Assembly: GCA_030141605.1 (NCBI GenBank)
Contig: JAQGDQ010001037.1
Span: 1-64,000 of the forward strand
DNA: 64,000 nucleotides
Reading direction: 5' to 3'
DNA from: Tubiluchus corallicola
Taxonomy: Eukaryota > Priapulida > Priapulimorpha > Priapulimorphida > Tubiluchidae
Within the stretch, counting starts at the first letter, position 1. Each line of letters opens with the position of its first letter. Shown here piece by piece: positions 35,579 through 48,670 of this stretch. Below the pieces are notes generated by a model. It saw nothing but the letters and a program-made list of their open reading frames with translations, was not told the DNA's origin and did not search any database. Position numbers and translations under genes: made by a program.

Positions 35579-36029
35579 GAATAATTTCCAGTTTTTTTAA
35601 CTTACTATTGTTTTCGTTGGATTCATAATTACTGTATAATAGAAAGTATTGAAATGCTATAGGATTGTGCTGTAAAGTGAAATAGTTTGACTGAGCTGAA
35701 ACACAAGTCAATCGAAAACTGTATTGTTTCTCTGCAGATCTTGTACAATTAGCGAGTATCGAATAACTTTGTGGTTTTAACTGCATTTCTCACGGTCATG
35801 TTTTGTTGTGGAAGTTTTCTTATGACCTGTTTGTTTAACATCTGTACGTAGCATAACGGAATTCGAACAACTTGGAGGCGTGCTGTTACACGGGGGGAGG
35901 GAGGGTGTTTGTAGCTGTGGTGGTTGGGCGTAGTCAGGCCGCTTTGTTCTTTCACTTGTTTGTCCTCAATATCATATCGAATCCGTGTATCGAATGGATC
36001 CGTATGGCTCTTTCAAAGACAAGAAAAGG

Positions 36030-36750
36030 GGTACCTGAAGTAGGTTTCAGAAAAATCGCCTTAAAAAATTGTATTACTTTATAGCAATTTTATGCGTATA
36101 TCGTACTCGCACTGCAAGGAATTTTAGTTTGTTTTCATTTTAAATCTCCCGCAATACTGTTCCGAAGTCGCCATTACATGTGCCATGTGCCAAACTTAAA
36201 TCAAGGGAAGAGAAGGCAATATTAATTAAATTGTCTCAAAAGACTTCCCGTGCAAATCTATATTACTTAGATTTTCGCTTACCTGCTAGAAAGACTTGTG
36301 TAATTAGAAAAGAATATTATTAATTATTTAAAATGTTTTCACCAATTGGTAAAATGTGGCTGACTCACCCTCGAGGGTGCTCCACTCACTAACCAAAAAA
36401 ACGTATTTTTAATCTTATTTTAAATTTTATTTAGTTAGTGACTTGTGCGCTACGAATGCTCTGATTATTTTTTCAAACTTTACAAAATGTTATCTAAATT
36501 TGTTTCAAACGACTTACCATTAAAATGGCTGCGTATAACGGTCATCGCGGGAGTTTAAATTTACATGTTTTATACAGCGTTACTGCCAAATGAAGTCCTG
36601 CATGCAAAAAGGCAGTACGTAAGTGATATAAAATTTCAAATCGAATTTTTCAAGCTTTATGTTTATGAAGGGTTTTCTAATGCTTTAACCCAATGGTCGC
36701 TAACAAGACCAGCATCCAATCTGGGTAGTTGGCTACAGTACGACATGCGA
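36030..36750 (-). mobile_element. About 700-bp repeat, family F copy 1
   Basis: Reverse-oriented copy of a repeat also at 53495-54165 and 56330-57000. The end GGGTACCTGAAGTAGGTTTC, the interior AATCTCCCGCAATACTGTTC and the part GGTCATCGCGGGAGTTTAAA define it. No coding. Confidence 0.8.
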
Positions 36751-37110
36751 AAGTATTAATACACGTACGTATCCAGAGATATAGAGATCTCAATTAGCAA
36801 TTTTGTAGTGATAGAACTATAGACGCTATCTGTTAACGTTATAGTTATTACTACAAGTATAATGTATAATTTAATCTCTTCCCCCACTTAAATTTGGGTA
36901 CGTATATATGTATGTCATTGTATATACAAGTAAGCAATATGGTGCATTGTAATACAAGTATGTGGTGCATTGACTGATAATCACATAATTCATATTCGTA
37001 ACTATTTAAAAAATAATTTTTCACTCATTAAGGCTCACTCAAAGTCGTAATTACATATTGTGTTTTCCTTTCTCAACTTTCAGGTTTATTGCTCTTATAC
37101 CAGTGCTATT

Positions 37111-37470
37111 ATTACATCATTTACTTCATCCTTATTTACATTAAGTTATCTACAGAAGCACGCATAACTATAATCATTTTTTCATTTAAGTAAGGTGAGT
37201 GTGTTAATGACCGTATGGTCGTACACTCACCTCGCACTACTCAAATTATTACATCATTTAGTTCATCCTTATTTACATTAAGTTATCTACAGAAGCATGC
37301 ATAACTATAATCATTTTTTCATTTAAGTAAGGTGAGTGTGTTAATGACCGTATGGTCGTACACTCACCTCACACTACTCAAATTATTTTATTTAAAGTTT
37401 ATTAATGTGTTTGATATTGTATTTTTTGATGTGTGAAATAAAATTCATAGTTCATAGTTTCCCCGTGAAA
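37111..37470 (+). mobile_element. Duplicated LINE-type 3' tail with hairpin
   Basis: A 137-bp block (37111-37247) is repeated at 37248-37384. Each carries AAGGTGAGTGTG...ACACTCACCT with an internal GACCGTATGGTC palindrome. The second copy continues to GTGAAATAAAATTCATAGTT CATAGTT, a short tandem 3' end. From 36890 to 37110 and 37480 to 38340 nothing else is recognised. Confidence 0.7.
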
Positions 37471-38339
37471 CTGATGAGACTATAGGGAAACATTTACTAG
37501 CAAAAAATTCCACAGATAAGAGGCCAGATGAAAAACTTAATTTATTAGCCTCGTTCTGGACAGCATTTTGAGTTGTTGATGGTAACAGTACGAGCTCTAG
37601 ACAAATCATAGGGCTATTATTGGTATAACCATTAAACCATTAAATTATAACCAGTAAGCCAATGAAAATGTTGTAAAAGAATTGTTGAACCGAGTAACTA
37701 AACTCATTAAAACTTAATTAGATCTCTACAATTAGCTTCCATTAGATTTCGTTAATAATTATCTCATACAATGCACAGTTTTGTGGTGAACAGAAACATG
37801 ATCTCTTACGTGAAAGCTTTGAAGTAAATTCAATAGAATTTGAGATGTTTTTATAAATAGGTTTCGTGTCTTTCTCTTCCTGCAGCTAAAACGTCTGAAT
37901 CTTTTGATGTGTTTTGGAGCAAAAACGAGCAATTTTTTTACTGCTCACGCGTGGCTGAATCCAGTAAGATAGTGATTAACGGCAGGGAGTTTCCACTTTT
38001 TGCTTGGCTTATCATCTCACGAGCCGTTTAAATTGCAAATTTATTAGTCTGCGGGGGAGTTGGGTGCACCGCTAATGCATACCAGTAAAGAGAGCATACG
38101 CTGAGACCTCTTTTCGCTTCTATGATAAGATTATAGATAATTTTAATTTGTAACTTAAAATTATTTTCACATATTACTGACTAATCCGGCTATGCAAGTA
38201 TAACATATGCATGCGCTACTAACTAACAACTGCTGTTATACAAGAATAATGCTTTAGATAAAATATAATAATTTAATTTACATTTACATTATACTTTAAT
38301 TTACATAGCTCGCAGTACTAATCTAAGTAGAGTTTTGTT

Positions 38340-38468
38340 ATTAAATTAGTAGAAGGGTGGTAGACTCGATGACCTTTCGGTTTTTTCGCCACCCTGTCTC
38401 TCTTAGTAGTCACATCATTTGTTAATGCTATGTTGATTGTTATTGAGACAAATAAATTATTCTGTATT
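38340..38468 (+). mobile_element. LINE-type 3' tail with hairpin
   Basis: AGGGTGG pairs with CCACCCT around a GATGACCTTTCGG loop, then GTCTC, then AATAAATTATTCTGTATTC with a tandem TTCTGTA tail. The layout is the same as at 21150 and 37190. Confidence 0.6.
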
Positions 38469-38631
38469 CTGTATTATTAGACAAGGTACTAGAGGATTCA
38501 AGGCGCTGAACATTTTACAGCTGGCTTTTAATTGTCGTGGTAGAATAGGATCCTTTGGGGGGGGGGGTGGCAAAATTCGTACACATTCCGACGTCATTAC
38601 TATTTCGTGGTCACCTTGGAGTCATTTGTTC

Positions 38632-39134
38632 AGTTCAATTCAATTTTATTGCGCAAATACAATAGGCATGGCAAAACATTACAATTATAAAAAAAATCAA
38701 ACTACAAGAACAAATACAATTATGCAACGTTGCAAAAATGAGCTTGTACAAGATATTTACTTAAATAGCCAACTTAAATCTGATAAGAAATTATGTGCTC
38801 TTATGAAATCGTATTTTTGCTACAACTACAAGGAACTAATAAAAACACAAAATCTAACTAATTAAAATAATCACAAACGAGATGAAATTACACAATCACA
38901 GCACAATGTTAATCCAGCACTCATATATTAACACCAACATGTAACTGCCCTTTTTATCACGTTTGTTTAAGTAGTTTCCAAAATGAATAAAGTCGTCTGG
39001 GTGTGTATTTAGAAAAAGCCGCATTACTGAGTATACATTACCTTTTTGCAAAGATAAATTATATATTTTATTCTCATATTTTTGTCTAATATCTTTATAC
39101 AGAGGACAGGTAAAAAGGTAATGTAGTTCGGTTT
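38632..39134 (-). pseudogene. LINE C-terminal fragment and 3' UTR, reverse strand
   Basis: Read on -, 39134 downward gives ELHYLFTCPLYKDIRQKYEN, KIYNLSLQKGNVYSVMRLFL, NTHPDDFIHFGNYLNKRDKK, then a stop near 38905. The E-x-x-x-x-F-x-C-P-x-Y-x-x-x-R motif is the typical C-terminus of non-LTR reverse transcriptases. A 3' UTR follows, ending GCAATAAAATTGAATTGAAC. A 5'-truncated copy. Confidence 0.8.
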
Positions 39135-39235
39135 TTAACTAATTTTGAACGCTTGTTTCTCGTGTAACCATCATCGTCTCAAAGACAAAAGACAAGAGTT
39201 ATTTACCGTCACTCATTCAATAGACAACATTAGCA

Positions 39236-39735
39236 CTCACGTACGGGTACCTAGACTCGAACTCAAGGCTACCTGAAGTCTCTTACCTCGCATACTTCAT
39301 CAGTTGCTCATTCTATGACAGCTAGTTCCTCTCACGCAACTTTGTACCTTGTGTTACTTGCCCCTTTGCCCGTTGAGCTGAAATTCTGCCGGTTTTACCG
39401 TATGTACGGGCACCTAGACTCGAACTCAAGGCTACGTGAAGTCTCTTACCTTGTCTACTTCATCAGTTGCTCATTCTATGACAGCTAGTTCCTTTCACGC
39501 AACTTTCTTCGTTGTATTACTTGCCCCTTTGCCCATTGAGCTTAAATTCTGCTGCTTTTACCGTACGTATTGGTACCTAGACTCGAATCTAAGGCTACAT
39601 GAAGTCTCTTACTTCATCAGTTGCTCATTCTATGACAGCTAGTTCCTCTCACGCAACTTTCTTCGTTGTGTTACTTGCCCCTTTGCCCGTTAAACTTAAA
39701 TTCTGCCGCTTTCACCGTATGTACGGGCAGCTGGT
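39236..39735. repeat. 162-bp tandem repeat with tRNA box-B-like motif
   Basis: Three copies and a partial fourth. Units contain CTAGACTCGAACTCAAGGCT, whose reverse reads GAGTTCGAGTC like a T arm, and CATCAGTTGCTCATTCTATG. It may be a tandemly amplified tRNA-derived SINE; I could not find a convincing full cloverleaf. Confidence 0.8.
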
Positions 39736-40639
39736 GTGAAAATCTCTGTAAATTCCACTACAGCTAAGATAATATTTGTCAAAGCTATACTTGCTTTCGT
39801 TGTATAAACAGATCCCCGGCCATTTGTACAACTGACTTTCTGAGGTACGCAGTAGTAAATTAGCAAGATATTCACCATCGTCTTTCAAAGAATGTGACAT
39901 TGTCTCGCATGTTTGAGAGTGAAAGAAGATGAGTGTTTGGAAACGTGCCATCTACAGGTCTAAATTAGAGTGTGGAACGCCATCTACAGGGTCAAATTAG
40001 AGGTAGATGTAGTTAGGCCTCATGCAAGGGTTGCCTGCTGTGTATAGCAACACAATAGCTTACTGGTATATGTAGTTTTTCTGCGGATGGAAAATTTGTG
40101 ATTCTACAACGATTTAGAGACTAATGTTTTCAATTAACATCACATATTAGTAAGTTTGTTGACGAACAACACAATACAATGTATGCAAGGAATCACGCAT
40201 CATACAAAAGCATCTCAATACTTGGGTATAATCGTCACTTTGAAACAGTAAAAGAAACAGTAGAGGTTAAGCAGTTCATTCTATTTTTTTGCAAAAAAAA
40301 ACATAATTACACTAATGTTCTGTCATTGTATAGGTTTTACACGTCAAATGTAGACCTGCGTTAACTCAAATGTAGATTTAGGTCATTCAAATGTGTCTTG
40401 GTAACTCAAATGTAGACTTAGGTGGTTCCAACGTGTTAACAATGGTTTTCAACAAATCTTAATAAAGCGTAAAGCATCTTCTTGCAGATATTAGAGAAAA
40501 TCTTCTAGTGCAGAATCACGGTCAGAGAATGGCAATATTAGCGCAGTTGGCAGAACAGTCTGTTAATATCATAACGGCTGCAGATGCAGGGCATTTTGTA
40601 ATTTGCACTTAAATGAGTTAATTACCAATTTATTTAAAG

Positions 40640-40805
40640 TACCGCACTACATTTGACTTACCTAAGTCACATTTGAGTTACCAAAACACATTCGAAATTC
40701 CTATGTCTACATTTGAGTTACCTAAGTCACATTTGAGTTACCAAAACACATTCGAAATTCCTATGTCTATATTTGACTTACCTAAGTCACATTTGAACTT
40801 TCCCG
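40640..40805. repeat. About 64-bp tandem repeat
   Basis: ACATTTGAGTTACCTAAGTC and CAAAACACATTCGAAATTCC alternate for about 2.5 units. Diverged fragments of the same text are at 40365-40430 in the opposite sense. From 40810 to 42140 there is a two-copy repeat (CACCCATCAAAAACATCATA at about 41827 and 41918) and nothing else recognised. Confidence 0.8.
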
Positions 40806-42149
40806 TGTCTACATTTGACGTGTAAAACCTATACTTCGAATGAGTCTGAGGAAATACATTGATTTGATTGACCCAATAAAGTAAAAAATTGTTTTGTTTA
40901 CGTCTTGTAATTTGTTTTGTTGTGGTATATAGTTGTGTGCTCTTCTGTCGTGTATATGGTAAACATTTGTCGTCACTTTTAACCTTGGCATTTTCCCATT
41001 GACTAAGTGTAATTTTTAGATGGTCAGTTCAGTGATCAGTGCTACTGTTTCACCAACTAGCGTGGACATCGGATACTAGGTCTGTTCATTTTGCGTCGCT
41101 TTGGACAATTCAGTTGAATAAATCGTGAGCGCAATCTTCTGTCGCTGTCGTCAGTTTACCATCTTACTTGCAGTGAAGCCCTTTCTCTACGCAACGCACC
41201 CCCAATAGCTTGTTCCAATCAGGAAAAAAAGGCATAAGAGTTCGCGAAAACGAAGCGTTCTCGGCGGGTGATGGGTTAAATCCGAGTATCCCATTTCTTT
41301 GACGTCTACGTGGGAGTCTTAACGAGATAGCTAAGACTTTGTCAAGATGTTTTGAAAACAGCTCGTAGATACAGTAACTGTCATTTGACTATATTTTCGT
41401 TTAGTCGTAGCTTTAACTCACGTTGCGCTATTTCTTGTCACGAAATTACCAACGTTGTTTGTTTGCATTACCATTGAGTGATGATCATAACAGTGCAAAG
41501 TGTATGGTAGTTTGTACACAGTTTACATAAACCGAAAAACTTCACCCTTGCTCGTCTGAACAAAGCATTTGATGTGTCTCTAGTGCCTGGAAATACGAAA
41601 TCGTTTCTGCCAATTGAGCTGACCGAGTGGCAGTTTTACTAATGCTTTTCCTACCTGCGTCTCAAAGAACAACAACTGCACAAAACTACTACTAAAATGT
41701 TGAATAACCCCGTGTATCAGTGAACTTTAAATTTATGCCCACTGTACGCAACTAGGCCAGAAGTTATTATGGATTAATGGAAATTTATCTTTTAAATAGG
41801 GAGTCCTAGAAGCGTCCTTTTTGCACGTTATAACACCCATCAAAAACATCATATGTCTACAAAATATTTTAAAAAGCGAGTCTTAGAGGCGTTTTTTCTT
41901 TCTTGCACGCTATGGCACCCATCAAAAACATCATATATCTACAAAATATTTTAAACATAAGCAATAATTGAGGGCCAAACATTGTTATTGGCTTGGGCAA
42001 AAATCAAATCAAGACAAAAAATTCACAGGCAAGAAAGTCGTAGAAAAAAGTCACAGGAAAAAGAAAAGACCCTGACGCTAGCTAAAATTAATTTTTTTCC
42101 AGTGAGTTTGTTTCCAGCCTGAAATTGTGAGTTTTTCCGTACTTTTTCT

Positions 42150-42880
42150 GCTATGAATTACTGTCTAATGGCAAAATCCGTACTTTTTGTGCTGTGAATT
42201 ACTGGCTTTTGGCAAATCCGTACTTTTTCTGCTATGAATTACTGGCTTTTGGCAAATCCGTACTTTTTGTGCTGTGAATTACTGGCTTTTGGCAAATCCG
42301 TACTTTTTGTGCTGTGAATTACTGGCTAATGGCAAAATTTGTACTTTTTCTGCTGTGAATTACTGTCTAATGGCAAAATCCGTACTTTTTGTGCTATGAA
42401 TTACTGGCTTTTGGCAAATCCGTACTTTTTGTGCTGTGAATTACTGGCTAATGGCAAAATCCGTACTTTTTGTTCTGTGAATTACTGGCTAATGGCAAAA
42501 TTTGTACTTTTTATGCTGTGAATTACTGGCTAATGGCAAAATTTATGGCAAAATCCGTACTTTTTGTGCTGTGAATTACTGGCTAATGGCAAAATCCGTA
42601 CTTTTTGTTCTGTGAATTATTAGCTAACGGCAAAATCCGTACTTTTTGTTCTGTGAATTACTGGCTAATGGCAAAATCCGTACTTTCTGTGCTGTGAATT
42701 ACTGGCGAATGGCAAAATGTATACTTTTTGTGCTGTGAATTACTGGCGAATGGCAAAATGTATACTTTTTGTGCTGTGAATTACTGGCGAATGGCAAAAT
42801 GTATACTTTTTGTGCTGTGAATTACGGGCGAATGGCAAAATGTATACTTTTGTGCTATGAATTACTGGCTAATGGCAAAA
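42150..42880. repeat. About 41-bp minisatellite
   Basis: About 18 copies of CCGTACTTTTTGTGCTGTGA plus ATTACTGGCTAATGGCAAAAT, in the first ABLIM intron. From 42890 to 44040 no gene is recognised; 43560-43680 is locally GC-rich. Confidence 0.95.
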
Positions 42881-44479
42881 TCATGCTACATCTGTAAAAA
42901 ATTTTACACGTTGTGCAGGTGTATCTTTGAGCAAGTGTTACAAGACCATAGATTTTGATTAGTCTTTGGGGAAAATGGCGCCACTGCCGGAGAGTGTAGA
43001 GGCGTTTGAGAGTTAAGACTAATTTTTACTCGCATTTCAAAGTTTTGGGTGTGGTTTAGAGGTGTGATAATTTAAGGGTGCGATGAACTAGGGACCCCAG
43101 ATGAATAGTAAAACAGAGTTGCCACGGCAGCTGCAAGACTAGTACTTTTGTCCCCAAACCGGGTGTGCAAATATTAAGAACTGTATACTTTACCCCCTTT
43201 ATGGCCTTAACAGCTAATGGCTTTAGCATGTTAATACGACTCTTCGTCTAGCCGTTAGTATATTATTTCTAGTCTGGTGATGTTTGCTAACCCATTTGAC
43301 CAAGCAATTTTCGGAGAGTTACTACACGGTAGCTAGAACAGATCAAGAGCTAGGGCAGCTGTAGTTTCTACAGTCTGGTAAAATCAATACCGTCGCTTCC
43401 CCTGCTGGCTTCCTCGTCTGCTGAATGTTTGAGGGGCGGATCCAGTATCACTACAACGCCCCGTGTAGTGTTTGTTGACGCCTCTTTACTTTGTCTGGCC
43501 TCGCCACTTCGTTCTAGTACTACCTCTGTTACTGTATCCTATAGTCATTTTGATTTTTGAATTTTTTCATGACAGGTGTCGCTGGTTTCGCACGCCGTCA
43601 CAGCTCACCCCACGTGCGCGTGCGCCCCTTGCTTGGTTGATGAGTCGGTCTGGGCCGCCTGGTACTTGTGAAAGCATCGACTAAATCAGGGTCACTGAGG
43701 AATGGGAAAGTTGTTATCCAAAATTTTTGTATTGAAGGTTTTATACAAGCATATCTCCCTCAGACAACCACACATGATCTCCATTTTGGGTGGTGGGGTG
43801 GAAATTTTTTCGAGGAGACATTTCTGTCTTACTAATGAAATTCTTTTAACACGTGGAGTACTTTATTTGTGTGAAGTTGTCACGTTGGTTTCCAATTTTC
43901 TCATATATTCTGCCATAAATGTTATTAAATCAACCTTTTTATTGGGCTGCTAAAGCTCTTAATATATATTTTTATGAGTTCTGTTTTGTTCCTGTACTTA
44001 TATTAGATTTTTTTAACATTTCTAAGCATGCTCGCAAGAGGGTGGTGTAAGAGAATAGAGGTAAATAAGTCGAATGGGCTTCCTTTGAAAGGATGTAGAA
44101 TACCTCTGAAAGCTATATTGTAGTTTGACAGTTTGATATTTTAAAGTAGTGTATCTGTATTTAGAATTGTATAAACAGGGTTGTCCAGAAAACCAACCTT
44201 TTTATTGGGCTGCTAAAGCTTCTACAGCAACATTTCACGAGTTATGACATTATATCACGATTTATGACATTATAACGTCTGACTCTGTTATTGCGAATTA
44301 AAAATAACCTTCTCTGCGCTTTTGGTAACTGCTGCTCAACGTTTTAAATACATATATTTATAAATTACCTTTGTCCGTGCTTGGTAAAATTCATAATGTT
44401 GTCAACCGTTTGACGGGCCTAGATGGTTTCTAAGTGGGCCACTTTCGGTGGGCCTAAAATAATTTAATGCCAAAATTCT

Positions 44480-44960
44480 GAATTATTCCTCGCCACTAGT
44501 TATTCACTGTTACATGCATTTCGTCGACGAAATGCATTAGACAGGCACTTGCGCTTGCATTTCAGATATGCGTTACACAAAAAACGGGGTGCTGTACCTT
44601 TCAGTTCAGATGTTTTAGTTTGGGACGAACTGCACAAATTCGACAGCTCATGCATGAGCTCAGCGGTAAATTTGAATTTTTATCTTAAAGCTTACCTAGT
44701 TTTAGTACAACACGCTGAATGTCTTACATTGTCATTACACTTCAATTTTTGTTTCCCCAAATACGTGCAAGACGCTCATGCAATATTTTTGCTCGTGGAA
44801 AATTGTTAGTTTGTGATGTTGTCAATAGTTGGGCTCGCAAACTGTTAATCAAGTTTTTAATCTATTATTTAACTATCTATCATTTGTAGTATTAATTGTG
44901 CTAATAGGTATGCTTTTTATCGGACTTCAAATGGGGTAGTATATGAAATCTCATTCGTAG
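44480..44960 (+). mobile_element. Dispersed repeat, family E copy 3
   Basis: Same sense as the copy at 24563 (GGCACTTGCGCTTGCATTTC, GTTAGTTTGTGATGTTGTCA, AATAGTTGGGCTCGCAAAC). Confidence 0.75.
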
Positions 44961-45124
44961 GCCCTGCAGATGGTCCGTCTGGACTTAAGCCTGTTGTAAC
45001 ATATCAATCTTGCCAATATAAATACATTATCTTAAAAGTTATTTGTTTTAAATTTACATGTTAATCTTGTAATGGTCAAATATGTGTACCAATGCAACAT
45101 TAGATTAGAATGTCTGAGAAATTT

Positions 45125-45205
45125 TCACCTCCACTGGGACTCGAACTCAAGACCTACTGCTTGTATAAACTAGTTAAACTGCATGCATGTCTAAGTACTA
45201 GTTCA
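45125..45205 (-). repeat. tRNA-like fragment
   Basis: On -, TAGGTCTTGAGTTCGAGTCC resembles a T arm with box B. Upstream text shows only a weak box A. Probably tRNA-derived SINE debris. Confidence 0.4.
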
Positions 45206-45599
45206 CTTTGCAGTATCCACTTAACAGTTTGAATGGAACGATGCAAATCTTTACGACTGTGCAGGTCTGTGTTGTATTCGCATGCAATCTTCACCAAAAT
45301 ATCTCGTGCGCACGGAATTTTACAATTTACATCACTTGCGTGCAGAAGACTGGCTTAGAAGAAAACGCCTTTGTTTAAATTTATACAGATGACGCGTTCA
45401 AATAGTAATTTTGTTGCCTGCAATTCCCACAGCGCTCAAGAAAACTTTTTTCCTAGGAATTATTTCGTGTTAAAATTTTCTAGCTGTGTTTGGACAGTAA
45501 CTGGGCAACGTTTACGTTTCGTATTAGAAACCCTTTCGATTTCAAGTTTTAATATTTGACGGTATTGAATTCCACTCAATAGTACAGGTTATGCGGACA

Positions 45600-45965
45600 G
45601 TATTATGTTCACTCAGCAGCAGGGGCGGATCTGAGAGAAGGGATGCTGTGTGTAGCAGCAGGAGGCGGATCTGAGAGAAGGGATGCTGTGCGTAGCAGCA
45701 GAAGGCGAACAGTATTATGTTCACTCAGCATCAGGGGCGGATCTGAGAGAAGGGATGCTGTGCGTAGCAGCAGGAGGCGGATCTGAGAGGAGGGGTGCTG
45801 TGCGTAGCAGCAGGAGGCGGATCTGAGAGAAGGGGTGCTGAGCGTAGCAGCAGGAGGCGGATCTGAGAGAAGGGGTGCTGTGCGTTAGCAGCAGGAGGCG
45901 GATCTGAGACAAGGGTTGCTGTTCGTAGCAACAGGAGGCGGATCTGAGACAAGGGGTGCTGTGTG
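45600..45965. repeat. 40-bp minisatellite
   Basis: Eight to nine copies of GGCGGATCTGAGAGAAGGGG plus TGCTGTGCGTAGCAGCAGGA. TGCTGTGCGTAGCA is a short inverted repeat within each unit. Confidence 0.95.
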
Positions 45966-46529
45966 AAGGCTAAATTAAAGTGAATGAATGGGAGTATACA
46001 GAGTGAAGTAAGAATTATAATCTGTGTCCATCTTGCTTAAGTCTACAAAGTGAATTTTTGTGGTTAATTCATAACTTGATGCAGATTTTGGCAAGTTGCC
46101 AACAACCTCGTGTTCCGCCATATTCAGTCTGAGGCTTTTAATAGAAAGAGAAAACTCGGGTTGGACAGTGAGTCACAACTGATTGTGATAAATGGTTAAG
46201 CGAGTATGACTACAGCCAATCTATTTTATATTAGCGACGTGTGTCAGCGTTGACATTTTAAACCTCAGTGCTCTAAGGCTGGCTGGCTATTGACATCAGT
46301 TTAGATTTCACCCTCCATTTCCTTTCGCTTTCAATTGCGGTGGTTAGAATATGTGTCACAAACTCACAAACGATTTATAACTGTAGTTCGTTTATGGTTC
46401 ATGATAAATCGTTATAAATACAGTAGCAATAAACACTCGGTGTTGTAATTATTTCCACCTCCTTAGCCTAGTACATTGTATTTGTATTGATTGTGTTTGG
46501 TTGTTACGCAAAAACAAATATTTAATGGA

Positions 46530-47115
46530 AGACAGGATGATTTTTCATATACTAATCCATTTTCAAGTCCGGTAAAAATATACATTTTAAGGCAATTAAT
46601 ACTTCAAAAGCGTTTCTGATAATTAAATAATAGATTAAAAACTTAATTAACGGCGGGCGAGCCCAACTATTGATGACATCACAAACTAACATGATTTTCG
46701 ATAGCAAAAATATTCTACGAGCGTGTTACACGTGTTTGCGAAAGCGAAAATTGATGTACAGTGCTACGTACTGTGAGATATTCAGTCTGTTATACTAAAA
46801 CTAGGCATGTTTTAAGATAAACATTCAAATTTCAAATTTACCATTGTGCTCACGTATGAGCTGTCGAATGTGCGTATTTTGACAGAAGCTAACACAACTG
46901 AACTGAGATGTACAGCACCTGTTTTTTGCGCAATGCGTTTCCGAAATGCAGGCACTAGTGCCTGTCTAACTGGCGAATGGCGAAATGCATGTAACAGGAA
47001 GAACTAGTGGTGCAAACGTGAAATTGTGTTTGTGTGGTAATAATTCTTTCGCGTAAGTCATTTTTGAAGAAATAGTATTTTTCCTTTCAATATTTTAAAG
47101 AGTAGATTGTTTTTA
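46530..47115 (-). mobile_element. Dispersed repeat, family E copy 4
   Basis: Reverse-oriented copy (GACAGGATGATTTTTCATAT, ATTGATGACATCACAAACTA, TGCAGGCACTAGTGCCTGTC). It is the longest of the four. From 47120 to 48040 nothing is recognised. Confidence 0.75.
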
Positions 47116-48040
47116 CCCGCAATTTAAGATTGGGTCTGGTTTTGCTTTAATTGTGTTGTCATTAGTACATCGTAAAATCTTGGCTGATAATAAAAAAATA
47201 TCTCACTCATCTGCTGTTGACATTATTTACTGTTATATTTATTTTCCATAACAAACATAATACCAAGTTGTAAAATTTATCCAAAACAAAACAGCCGAAA
47301 CAGTCAATTTTTGCACGAGCACAAAATAAATAATACTTTGTTTGGCTGCCAGAGGTCTGGCAAAGGGTTAGTCTCGTTTAGACACGCAAAAGACCAGAAG
47401 GTTTTTTGTCTATCAGTGCTCTGTTTAGTGTTTTTATAAAATATTTTTTTATTTTATCACTACAAACTGATTTTCTGCATACAAAACTGTCTTCTGTAAC
47501 ATGCAAGAGTGTTAGGAGAAAATGGCCAAGTGGTCATGGTGTCTTCTCCGCTAGTCGTACTGGTACATAAAATATCTGCTTCTATAATGACAGTTTTATA
47601 ATAGTATTTGAGACCACGTGTAAGAATCATATGCAAAGGTATTAGGAGAGGTAATAGCTGACAGTTTATGGTATTTTCTTTCCCAGTCAATTATGAAGAT
47701 AAGAAACACTTGGCCTGCTAATAAGTGAATGGGTGACTTCCAGAAAAATTGTTTCTTAATGGCTTCATGTGGCAGCTTCTCACTGTTTCTTTTGCTTGTG
47801 AAAGAAATCCATGCATCCCAATGTGGTTAAGGCCTCTGCTCGTCTTGGAAGATTATTCTTGCTAAGCTAGTGTCAGGTCCTGCCACAAGCGTCCACAGGA
47901 AGAGCAGGATGTCAATTTGGCGGACGTCAATTGCAGGACCTGATCTGGCTTCTTGTTTGATCATTTTGCACCCTGAAAGTAGCATTTCTGCACGTTCTAA
48001 CTTGTGTTTCCCTAGCATTTATTGATATTTTTTATTTCAG

Positions 48041-48136
48041 GAAAAGTACCTTGTGCCAGCTGTAAGAAGAAGTGCAAAGGGGAAGTACTAAAAGTGCAAG
48101 ACAAACATTTTCATCTAGACTGCTTCAAATGTAAAC
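48041..48136 (+). CDS. ABLIM: ABLIM/Unc-115 exon: first half of LIM1
   Basis: Acceptor TTTTTTATTTCAG, donor AAAC|GTATGC. Two bases complete a codon, then KVPCASCKKKCKGEVLKVQD and KHFHLDCFKCK. CxxC, then HxxC and CxxC of LIM1 are present. The one-base exit (C) joins AA of the next exon to give Gln: CFKCKQCKKSLASGGFF, a close match to the actin-binding LIM protein family, which links actin to axon guidance and cell shape. Confidence 0.92.
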
Positions 48137-48224
48137 GTATGCATCATTTAATGACTTGCTTGATTTGTATAACAAGTATTGAAAGAAGTTTACAATTTCC
48201 CACACCATTTAAATACTCTAGCCC

Positions 48225-48670
48225 TAATCCTAACCCTAGTCCTAACTCGCCCTAACCCTAATCCTAATCCTAACACCCAAACTGTAATCTTAACCCTAAC
48301 CCTAACTCACCCTAATCCTAATCTTTATCCTAACTCAATCTAACCCTAATCTTAACCCTAACTCACCATAACCCTAATCCTAACCCTAACTCAACCCAAT
48401 CCTAACCTTTATCCTAACTCAGCCTAACCCTAATCTTTATCCTAACTCATCCTAACCCTAATCCTAGCCCTAATTCACCCTAACCATAATCCTAGCCCTA
48501 ACTCACCCTAACCCTAATCCCAACCCTAACTCACCCTAGCCCTAATCTTAACCCTCACTCAACCTAACCCTAATCTAAACCCTAATCCTAATCTTAACCC
48601 TGATCCTAACCCTAACCTTAACTCTCCGTAACCTTAACTCACCCTAACCCTAATCCTAACTCTAATTTCT
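48225..48670. repeat. Interstitial telomere-like CCCTAA array
   Basis: About 445 bases of degenerate CCTAACCCTAATCCTAACTC units. It starts about 90 bases past an ABLIM splice donor, inside the intron. Units drift among CCCTAA, TCCTAA and TCACCCTAA. Confidence 0.93.

Noticed and set aside
43472-43684. GC-richer open frame that might be an alternative ABLIM first exon
   Set aside because: It ends in a stop with no convincing donor that fits phase 1 into 48041.
47460-48018. Reverse-strand frames just before the LIM1 exon
   Set aside because: No conserved motif and opposite strand to ABLIM; chance open frames.
48225-48670. A true chromosome end
   Set aside because: The array is internal to a gene, degenerate, and flanked on both sides by ABLIM exons.
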